Below, one piece after another: positions 1 to 6,349 of a stretch of DNA of 9,176 nt. The position numbers and the translations under genes were made by a program. This DNA comes from Fidelibacterota bacterium. GTDB taxonomy: Bacteria; Fidelibacterota; Marinisomatia; Marinisomatales; UBA1611. Under the pieces are notes generated by a model that did not search any database, had not been told where the DNA came from, and saw only the letters and a list, made by a program, of their open reading frames with translations. Location of the stretch: NCBI GenBank assembly GCA_002713885.1, contig PAVC01000027.1, positions 9,939-19,114 of the forward strand. The letters are read 5' to 3'. Position 1 is the stretch's first letter, and each line of letters opens with the position of its first letter.

Positions 1-516
1 CCAAATGCTCCTCGGACTTATAGAAATGGCACTCACAAAGGCATAGATTTTTTTGCTAACTGGGGGACAGAAGTTAGAGCCGTAGCCAAAGGATTTGTCA
101 TACGTGCAGACCACAATTATCAAGAATACCCTGCTGATTTTAGGGTAAAGCTGCTTAAATCATCAACAAAGGTAGGTCACACGCCTTCTGATATATTTAA
201 CAGTGTTCTTTTAGGAAAAGCTATTTTCTTAGATCATGGATTTGATTTAGTACCTGGATTCAGAGTAATTACGATCTATGCTCACTTATCAAGTATTGAC
301 AATAATATAGTTGGTGGCGCGGAGATAGAAGCTGGCCAGATCATTGGGAAAACCGGGAACACAGGAACTAGGCCTAGTACACTGGGGACGAAGAATGAGG
401 CTCATTTACACTGGGAAATGATATTACAAAAGGATAATAAAGAAGTATATCTAGGAAAAGACGTAAAATTTGAAAAGCTTTATAGTATGCTGATCGATAT
501 ATTTCAAAACAGCTAA
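1..516 (+). CDS. M23 (LytM-type) zinc metallopeptidase, 3' part only
   Basis: This open frame enters from the left edge and gives 171 residues before a TAA at 514-516; the N-terminus and any signal peptide lie outside the window. M23 enzymes are zinc endopeptidases that usually cut peptidoglycan cross-links in the periplasm, and some are inactive regulators. The signature is complete here: HKGID (H12 and D16, first two zinc ligands), YAHL (H95, expected catalytic His), and HLHWE (H135 catalytic, H137 third zinc ligand). The glycine-rich segment GKTGNTG before the last motif is also typical. The enzyme is therefore predicted to be active. One oddity is a stretch of about 30 residues (roughly 41-73) between the first strand pair and LGKAIFLDHG, where the LytM core normally has only a short loop. 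The gene converges on the arylsulfotransferase remnant with 2 bp between stops, and I see no terminator for it. The family call is secure; the substrate is not known. Confidence 0.93.
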   Translation, partial: PNAPRTYRNGTHKGIDFFANWGTEVRAVAKGFVIRADHNYQEYPADFRVKLLKSSTKVGHTPSDIFNSVLLGKAIFLDHGFDLVPGFRVITIYAHLSSIDNNIVGGAEIEAGQIIGKTGNTGTRPSTLGTKNEAHLHWEMILQKDNKEVYLGKDVKFEKLYSMLIDIFQNS

Positions 517-518
517 AT

Positions 519-806
519 TTATAAGTTCATTATTAACTCTGTCAAAATATCGAGGTCTACATTGTTTACCTCGCCATCACTGTTTTGATCTGCTTTTTCG
601 TGGTACTGACCGTCCATGATCAATTCAACAAGCGCCACTAAATCATATATATTAATTAAGTGATCGCTTGTGAGATCTCCAACTTCGGTGTCTAAATAAT
701 TTAATTTATATTTTTTTGCTCTTGCTGTGTTTCCAGGGTGTCCCTGAATATTCTCGAAATTATAATCCCAAGCAATGATCCCACTATCAGGTACCACTGG
801 CTGAAT
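519..806 (-). pseudogene. C-terminal remnant of arylsulfotransferase with dockerin-like tail
   Basis: This is the continuation, in the same frame, of the fragment at 807-1283, separated from it only by the TAG at 807-809. After the stop the frame reads IQPVVPDSGIIAWDY, which resembles a propeller-blade strand, then a linker (ARAKKYKLNYLDTE) and a duplicated calcium-binding module. The second loop, DQNSDGEVNNVD, is a perfect dockerin/EF-hand-like loop. The first, DLTSDHLINIYD, is degenerate (T for N, H for G). Each loop is followed by a short hydrophobic helix (LVALVELIMDG, LDILTELIMNL). Such tails end many secreted enzymes outside cellulosome makers and probably serve stability or anchoring. 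A GTG at 795-797 could start a 92-residue protein, but it has no Shine-Dalgarno sequence and no signal peptide, so separate translation is unlikely. The stop at 519-521 lies 2 bp from the stop of the convergent peptidase gene. Confidence 0.75.
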
Positions 807-1283
807 CTAAACGATCATAAGCGGCCACATTTCATTTATGATATTTATCCTGCCATAATTTTGAGCCTCTTGAAGACTTTTCTTTTCCCAGGCCAATGCT
901 AGAATATTTCCATTTGGTAATACTTCAAAATCATGATGCGGATGAAAGAGATCACTATAAAAACTATAGTTCCATAGAATATTCCCAGCCCAGTCTAATT
1001 TTTCAAAAACTCCACCAACAGGGCCATGTGAATTCCCAAACGAATGATCTTGAGACCTTGATTGAACGATAATAGATCTGTCAGTGTTTAAATGAGGTAT
1101 CCCAATAACGCCGCCTAAATGGTCCCACGTATTTATATATAAGTAGTTATTGTTCATTAAATATGTATTAGAGGATCCAACTCCTTGACTATAAGAATAC
1201 AAAATCAATCCATTATATACGTTACTATAAACACAGCAAGTAAATAAAATATAAAGAAATAATATAAAAATAAAACGACGCAT
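807..1283 (-). pseudogene. N-terminal remnant of secreted arylsulfotransferase (ASST family)
   Basis: The 158-residue product begins with a signal peptide (basic MRR, hydrophobic core to about residue 16, likely cleavage after VYS at 18-20). It continues into the first part of an arylsulfotransferase-type beta-propeller. Recognisable elements are a blade strand GNILWNYSF (100-108), the motif HPHHDFEVLPNGNIL (114-128) with its His pair, and EMWP (151-154). ASST enzymes move sulfate between phenolic compounds without PAPS and are usually several hundred residues long. The frame stops at TAG (807-809) after PLMIV, and the same frame then continues into a blade-like strand and a dockerin. Most of the propeller, including the later histidines expected for catalysis, is absent, so an active enzyme is not expected. 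The ATG abuts the T tract of the terminator at 1288-1318, leaving no space for a promoter or Shine-Dalgarno sequence. Family recognition is from motifs and moderately sure; the pseudogene status is an inference. Confidence 0.72.
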
Positions 1284-1318
1284 AAAAAAAAAGGGCAGAT
1301 ATCTTATCTGCCCTTTTT
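1284..1318 (-). terminator. Strong intrinsic terminator of the three-gene minus-strand unit
   Basis: A perfect 14-bp inverted repeat has arms at 1288-1301 and 1305-1318 and a 3-nt loop at 1302-1304. The GC-rich core is GGGCAG/CTGCCC. On the minus strand the hairpin runs into nine consecutive T (plus-strand A at 1284-1292, the first ones outside the stem). This is the classic layout for ending a transcript that comes from the PorV-like gene, whose stop is about 24 bp away. On the plus strand the hairpin is followed by a T run that forms part of the stem, so weaker termination in that direction is possible. Confidence 0.93.
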
Positions 1319-1341
1319 GATTCTAGTTATTATAAATGATT

Positions 1342-2367
1342 CTAGAAAGCTACTCGAAGTGCGACAACTGAGTTTGTACCAAAGTCACCCATAGGCAACA
1401 TTGAATAGTCTACGCTCAGGTTCATTCCAACAAATCGAGACATATCTAAAGATGCTCCAAAAGAGACACCGTCTGCTGGATTTGTATACCAGTCATCGGT
1501 ATCATCAATTTCCTGGGACGCTGATGAAGACTGCATGCCTACGCCAACAGAACCAAGACCCTCAAGAGCATAACCAACACTGAACTTAAGTTCGTCAGTC
1601 GAGTAATAGTTACTCGTGTAGGTCACACCAATATCAGCACCTGCTATATTGTAAGACACCCCCATATCAAATACGAATGGAAGATCAAAAGATGCTGCAT
1701 CAATCTTATAGTATTCCACTGGACGATCACCATCAACAGGGGAAGCCATAACACCAAGACCCTCACCATCATATTTCATCGGTGAGCCAAAGTTTTTCAG
1801 TGTGAAACCAACATCAAGACCTTCTCTTCCAAGAAGCCCTCTGTATTGTACACCTAGGTCATAGGCAACACCTGTGGCAGCAACACGTCCAAAACCTTCT
1901 CTAATTAGGTTAGCGTTTAGGCCAACACTTGTATTATCAGACAGTTTTCTAGCGAAGGTTGCACCCAAGATTGAAAAGTTAGGTGTGAACACCTGACCAT
2001 TTCCATCAGGATAAAACACAGTCGTTTCATCTATATCACCAATATTAAAGGTTCTGACACTGACACCCATTTTGTAGTCACCAATATCTGTAGCGATTCC
2101 AAAAAAGCTGTTATCAATATCAGCAAAATATTGACGATTTGAAAAGATAGCGTCAACACTGTTTTCACTCATCGCTAGCCCTGCTGGATTCCAAAAGGTT
2201 GCGTCCATACCCGTAGCCGTTGCAGCAGCGCCACCACCTGATAGATGTTTAGCGCTAGGAACAACAAGCAATTGGGTAGAAGAAGCAGATCCCATCCTGG
2301 AATTCTGTCCAAGGACCAAGGAGCTAACAACAATAATTACGATACTTGCGATTATATGTTTTTTCAT
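1342..2367 (-). CDS. PorV/PorQ-family outer-membrane beta-barrel protein
   Basis: The 341-residue product has a signal peptide (MKKH, then a hydrophobic stretch to about residue 20). Next comes the family signature: a Gly/Ala-rich segment (GGGAAATATGMDA, 44-56) leading into FWNPAGLA (58-65). The rest is alternating amphipathic strand sequence ending in a C-terminal phenylalanine (VALRVAF), the usual signal for barrel insertion by BAM. Length and motif fit the PorV/PorQ (UPF0164) group, related to FadL-type barrels. In the type IX secretion system PorV receives cargo emerging from the translocon and passes it to the attachment machinery; many paralogues have no assigned role. The gene lies 23 bp downstream of the large secreted protein, which carries a sorting tail, so it may be that protein's partner. 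It is the last gene before the terminator. The barrel family call is firm; a PorV-like shuttle role is inference, and a small-molecule channel is the alternative. Confidence 0.85.
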   Translation of the reverse strand: MKKHIIASIVIIVVSSLVLGQNSRMGSASSTQLLVVPSAKHLSGGGAAATATGMDATFWNPAGLAMSENSVDAIFSNRQYFADIDNSFFGIATDIGDYKMGVSVRTFNIGDIDETTVFYPDGNGQVFTPNFSILGATFARKLSDNTSVGLNANLIREGFGRVAATGVAYDLGVQYRGLLGREGLDVGFTLKNFGSPMKYDGEGLGVMASPVDGDRPVEYYKIDAASFDLPFVFDMGVSYNIAGADIGVTYTSNYYSTDELKFSVGYALEGLGSVGVGMQSSSASQEIDDTDDWYTNPADGVSFGASLDMSRFVGMNLSVDYSMLPMGDFGTNSVVALRVAF

Positions 2368-2373
2368 TTTTCT

Positions 2374-2378
2374 CTCCG
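2374..2378 (-). promoter_or_regulatory. Shine-Dalgarno site of the PorV-like gene
   Basis: The minus strand reads CGGAGAGAAAA immediately before the ATG at 2365-2367. The GGAG core (plus-strand 2374-2377) sits 6 nt from the start codon, close to the ideal distance, and supports this ATG as the start. A good Shine-Dalgarno sequence is also weak evidence against a typical Bacteroidota genome, where such sites are rare. Confidence 0.75.
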
Positions 2379-2390
2379 TTTAAATGGTCA

Positions 2391-5300
2391 TTAATAGTAC
2401 TTAAGCACTTGCGTTTCTTGAACAAGGGCTATCTTTAAGATTTTCTCTTCACCACCTGATGTTACCCGGGCAACGTACATGCCGCTAGCAACAGGATAAC
2501 CATACTGGTTTTTAAGATCCCACTGCAGAAACTGGCCAGCATCATTTTTATCTATGCTCCTAACAAACACACCGCCTAAAGAGTAGATATCAATCGTCGC
2601 CTCTGAAGGAAGATGGTTAAACGAAACATATTTGTCACCGCGGCTGCTTTCAATCTCGTGTGTTCCGTAGTAAGGATTTGGATAAACACTTACCGCTGAA
2701 ACATCATTAGAGGAAGCTGTCGTACTAGCTTGTGTGGCCCACGTAAACTTATCTATACCAACCTGAATTGGGTTTGCATAGTTAAACGTGACAATATCAC
2801 CCTGGTTAAACTGAGTATCCCACCATACCACGTTCCAGGTGAAAAAATCACTTGGGTATCCAGAAGAGCCACCATCATATACTCCGTCCTCTTGATAAGC
2901 ATGGTGAATAAAGTGAGTATACATACGATTATATGGATTAAACACATATACGGTATCACCAGCATCATAAGATTGTATTCTATCGTAGAGATCAATATCA
3001 ATCTGCATTTCGCCACCTTCAGCCTCCATATCCCATACTTGGAATGGAACCCAAACTCTAATTGGCACACCTGATCCATCATTCGCTGGATCTGGGTGAT
3101 CAGAAAAAGAACCAACCCTAGAACCACTCAACCAAGCATAAGAACCTGGAAGATTTGGATCACCATCATAGTAAACCACACCAGCATCAGTTACAATTGG
3201 TTCATCTCTGAATTCACCAACAAACCTAACCTCAATATCTCTCTGCAGAATGCCAACATCTGTTATACCATTGCCATAAGTGTCTACAGCTTTTGCCGTA
3301 AGCGCCCAACCATTTTGAGCATAGGAGTCAATATCATAAATCGATTCACCATAAAGAGCAGCATTATCCGCATCAAGGTCATAAGTATGTCCAAATACAT
3401 CTGTTGGAGCAGCATATCCACCATCAACATTAACTTGGAAACCGTCTGTTGTTACAGCAGCCGCAGAATTATAATGCAACATTGATTTATTTTCAGCTGA
3501 TGCACCATTCCAGGAATCTGCACCGCCAACAAAGGTTTGCTTTTCTAAAAGAACCGCTCCACTAGTTGTATTGCCAAGATTCCAATGCTTTTCTGTTTGA
3601 ACAAACAGAGCTAGCTCAGAAACCGAAACAGTACCATTAGCATCTGCAAGTTCCGTGTATACAGTTCCATCGCACCCAGTACCTATTGAATAAGTATCAC
3701 AGTTAGCGCAGTCGGCGACATTAACTCCTGTACACCAAGCCTGAGCCCAACCATCATCATAAACTATCCAATCTACATCGATAGCAGTAGCTGGGAAACC
3801 TGAAGGCGTATTAATATTTACCACCACAACTTCTCCACCGGAGAAAAAACCACCAGTTGATACTGAATTATCACCAAACATCACAACATTTGGATTAACG
3901 TCAGATATTAATGCAATCGGTCCACCAGCAGCGCTATTTATAACAGTACCCACTGGAAATGTTAACTGTACTCCATCAGCATAGTTATAATCTGGAGATC
4001 CAACATTAATTTGAAAAGATACATCAATTGTACCAACAGTAAGACTAGTTGCAGCGGCTCCAGTAACAGTTGTTGTTGATAAGTCGGTTACTTTTGAAGC
4101 CCCTCTTGCTGCCCCAACCGCTGACCAAGAACCATCTAAATTTAGTTCATATACCTGTTCTGAAAAATAAACCTCATAAGCATCACCTGTTAATTCATTT
4201 GGGTTAACAACGTTAACATTAACAAATGCGTTAGCAGTACCATCATGGACCACCTCAATGTCTGAGCTCATTTCACTGTAAACCATAACACCAGGGTTAG
4301 CATCATGAGGAGCAATAGATATTCTGCTCTCTCCTGATTCCAAAGTCTTAAACGGACTTCCTTCATTATCAGGCAAGAAGCTATAAGCTGTTACAGCAAA
4401 GTGATAGCTAATACCATTAGACATTGGACGACCACGAATCTCATCATAGTCTGTATCAAAATAACGCTGAACACCACCGTCTGTACCAGTTTGTTTTGCA
4501 GCGTCAACAACCAGACCCGTGATAGGGTCGACTGTTGGATCTAAAATATTCAGGATCAGGTTAACCTTATCATAGGTCGCAACCTTTACACCCTCGCTCA
4601 ATGGTGAGCTGGAAGATGGAAGCTGATAAACAACATACCCTTCAAACTCAAAGCCAGCGCTTACGGTTTCCTCAGTGCTTGAAACCGCTGAAGCATTTGA
4701 GCCCCAGTCAATCCCTATCGCACCATCCATCTCAACACCAGAAAGGCTTGGTGAAGACGGAGCACTTGGCAGGCTAAAGTTTTGATCATACGCATACTGA
4801 GCATATTGATCATGAAACTTAGCCACCGAAACAGAGGATACGGCATCTAATCCCATACCGCCTAAAAGTCCAATAACCACATCGGCAGACTCGCCTAGTT
4901 TCATTGTAAATGGTCCACTGGCCATCACCAGACGACGGTCACCAGGAGGCAGCTGCACACCATCGATCCAACCAGAACCCGCTACCGGGTCACCAGCAAG
5001 AGCAAATTTTGTCTCTAGACCGGTTGAAAGATCTATCCAGGGTATCTGAACAGGGTACTCTGGACGAGGTAGAAACCCTTCCATCAAATTATAAAACTGT
5101 AACGAACCCGCATACGATGCAAGGTCTGGATCACTGATTGACGAACCAGCACCAAAATAGGTAAACGAAGTCATACCAAGATATTCAGTTGTATCCCCAT
5201 CTCCATCTATGTCGTCAGTGTCTGGAGGCCCCTGTAGAAAATCATATCCACCAGCAGGACACGGAATATTATGGATACCATTAAATACACCATCTAAACG

Positions 5301-6296
5301 ATTACCATTGTAAACATAACCAAAAGAAAGCTCTATATCACAGCCTACATAGTCATCAGTGTAGGTTCCAAGATCAGGATCAGACCACTGAGTAAAATAG
5401 AGTGAGTCCATTCTAGAATCGGCCGGGCTCAAAGGAAGCCCAGTATATTTCATGGTTGCCTTTTTGAAGATCATATTCCCTAGAGGGTCACCAGCACCAA
5501 ACGCATAACCCCACATAGTGATCTGAAGCTCAATACCAATTGGATCAGCACCATACAGGTTTGGAGCCGTTGATTGATAGCCTATACTATCACCAGCAGC
5601 GCTGACAATTGTAGGAACATCATTCGCAATGGTCCACAATGTCTGGTCAGCGCCAGGATATCCTGGAATATCAGTGTTTGGGTCATAGCTTCCATTACCA
5701 TCAACGTCATCATATGGAGCACCCCATGCTGCAGGCCAGTTCATCCAGTCATACTCATACTGCCCCTTTACAGTGGCGATCTGCTCTGCACTAACATCAC
5801 TAGCAGAGGTGTAGCCATAGTAGTTAGCAGCATCTGTCGTTAGGTCACCATTTGACCAGTCTTTGCGAACACGCCAAACGTGGTTGTTTACAGGATCATC
5901 AGAACCTGCAACTGCGCCATCTTTATAGATGACACGTCCAGCTTTTAAACCATGGTAATAGGTTGATCCACCAACTCTTACTTCGCTGGTCCCCTGATGA
6001 TCTGTAACTTTAGCTCCCCAGAGCATGCCATCAGCATAGATTAGACCACCAGTAAAAATTGGATAGTCTCCTTGTTGCCCATTATGACTACCAGCTGTGG
6101 TGTATGCACCATCCTTCATAGTCCATTGAGCTATGTTATTGATATTCATCACCGAGATGGCCGGGCTTTGATTTTCAAGCCCCCCAAGATCTCTAGCGAC
6201 CTGTTGGCTGCCAGCGTTGGTCATCTCTTTCGCAAATAATGTCGAAAGAAGAAACACCACACTGGTAGCAATCATTGTAAGATTCTTTTTCTTCAT
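2391..6296 (-). CDS. Large secreted surface protein with type IX-like C-terminal sorting tail
   Basis: I chose the ATG at 6294-6296 (1301 aa). It gives a proper signal peptide (MKKKNLTMIATS, hydrophobic core, cut near LFA-K) and has AAGGG 10 nt upstream. The frame is open further to an ATG at 6336-6338, which would put 14 polar residues ahead of the signal. Positions below count from that longer form. Residues about 60-500 match my memory of an uncharacterised block in FCB-group proteins: GLIYADGMLWGAKV, a calcium-type loop DVDGNGSYDPNTD (about 210-222), DDYVGCDIELSFGYVYNG (about 330), YDFLQGP (about 365), and a second acidic loop DTDDIDGDGD. A fibronectin-III-like segment follows around FEGYVVYQLP (about 566). 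Four of its six cysteines cluster near 868-892. The last 100 residues (VYPNPYY, then IDIYSLGG, WDLKNQYGYPVASGMYVARV, final KILKIALVQ) form a sorting/FlgD-Ig-like tail. It is probably exported by a type IX-like route and held at the surface. Its function is unknown; no catalytic motif is visible. Confidence 0.82.
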   Translation of the reverse strand: MKKKNLTMIATSVVFLLSTLFAKEMTNAGSQQVARDLGGLENQSPAISVMNINNIAQWTMKDGAYTTAGSHNGQQGDYPIFTGGLIYADGMLWGAKVTDHQGTSEVRVGGSTYYHGLKAGRVIYKDGAVAGSDDPVNNHVWRVRKDWSNGDLTTDAANYYGYTSASDVSAEQIATVKGQYEYDWMNWPAAWGAPYDDVDGNGSYDPNTDIPGYPGADQTLWTIANDVPTIVSAAGDSIGYQSTAPNLYGADPIGIELQITMWGYAFGAGDPLGNMIFKKATMKYTGLPLSPADSRMDSLYFTQWSDPDLGTYTDDYVGCDIELSFGYVYNGNRLDGVFNGIHNIPCPAGGYDFLQGPPDTDDIDGDGDTTEYLGMTSFTYFGAGSSISDPDLASYAGSLQFYNLMEGFLPRPEYPVQIPWIDLSTGLETKFALAGDPVAGSGWIDGVQLPPGDRRLVMASGPFTMKLGESADVVIGLLGGMGLDAVSSVSVAKFHDQYAQYAYDQNFSLPSAPSSPSLSGVEMDGAIGIDWGSNASAVSSTEETVSAGFEFEGYVVYQLPSSSSPLSEGVKVATYDKVNLILNILDPTVDPITGLVVDAAKQTGTDGGVQRYFDTDYDEIRGRPMSNGISYHFAVTAYSFLPDNEGSPFKTLESGESRISIAPHDANPGVMVYSEMSSDIEVVHDGTANAFVNVNVVNPNELTGDAYEVYFSEQVYELNLDGSWSAVGAARGASKVTDLSTTTVTGAAATSLTVGTIDVSFQINVGSPDYNYADGVQLTFPVGTVINSAAGGPIALISDVNPNVVMFGDNSVSTGGFFSGGEVVVVNINTPSGFPATAIDVDWIVYDDGWAQAWCTGVNVADCANCDTYSIGTGCDGTVYTELADANGTVSVSELALFVQTEKHWNLGNTTSGAVLLEKQTFVGGADSWNGASAENKSMLHYNSAAAVTTDGFQVNVDGGYAAPTDVFGHTYDLDADNAALYGESIYDIDSYAQNGWALTAKAVDTYGNGITDVGILQRDIEVRFVGEFRDEPIVTDAGVVYYDGDPNLPGSYAWLSGSRVGSFSDHPDPANDGSGVPIRVWVPFQVWDMEAEGGEMQIDIDLYDRIQSYDAGDTVYVFNPYNRMYTHFIHHAYQEDGVYDGGSSGYPSDFFTWNVVWWDTQFNQGDIVTFNYANPIQVGIDKFTWATQASTTASSNDVSAVSVYPNPYYGTHEIESSRGDKYVSFNHLPSEATIDIYSLGGVFVRSIDKNDAGQFLQWDLKNQYGYPVASGMYVARVTSGGEEKILKIALVQETQVLKYY

Positions 6297-6306
6297 GGTT
6301 GTTATA

Positions 6307-6313
6307 CCCTTTT
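6307..6313 (-). promoter_or_regulatory. Probable Shine-Dalgarno site of the large secreted protein
   Basis: The minus strand reads AAAAGGGTATAACAACC before the ATG at 6294-6296, placing AAGGG 10 nt upstream. The spacing is longer than ideal, but no comparable purine-rich site precedes the upstream ATG at 6336-6338. Together with the position of the signal peptide this favours the downstream start. Confidence 0.5.
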
Positions 6314-6349
6314 CTTTATTATGATTCATTTTATACACGCTAAATCAGC

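Noticed and set aside
551..573. Inverted repeat CGAGGT...ACCTCG with an 11-nt loop
   Set aside because: Only 6 bp of stem, no T tract on either side, and it lies inside the dockerin coding sequence (GEVNNVD region), so chance is the simplest explanation and it is not a terminator.
519..680. Dockerin module as evidence of a cellulosome
   Set aside because: No cohesin, scaffoldin or glycoside hydrolase is visible, and dockerin-like calcium tails are common on unrelated secreted proteins.
807..809. Recoding of TAG as a sense codon, making 519-1283 one intact gene
   Set aside because: Both barrel genes here end in Phe-TAG (1342-1344 and 6350-6352), and a terminal Phe is the expected barrel end, so TAG acts as a normal stop in this genome. 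The missing middle of the propeller also points to a broken gene.
2730..3485. Open frames of 114-129 codons on the plus strand and another on the minus strand inside the large secreted protein gene
   Set aside because: They overlap a frame of more than 1300 codons with convincing family motifs, have low-complexity Ile/Thr-rich products and no recognisable domain. The shorter frames at 1401-1583, 4910-5137, 5574-5843, 6649-6843, 8386-8610 and 8871-9122 fail for the same reason.
2391..6296. Large secreted protein as the SusD partner of the TonB receptor
   Set aside because: It has no lipoprotein signal (no Cys after the signal peptide), is far longer than SusD, looks beta-rich with no helical repeat pattern, and ends in a sorting tail.
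6297..6349. Possible internal promoter between the receptor and the large secreted protein gene
   Set aside because: A TATAAA-like string is present, but there is no matching upstream element or Bacteroidota-type TTTG/TANNTTTG pair, so I cannot support a promoter.
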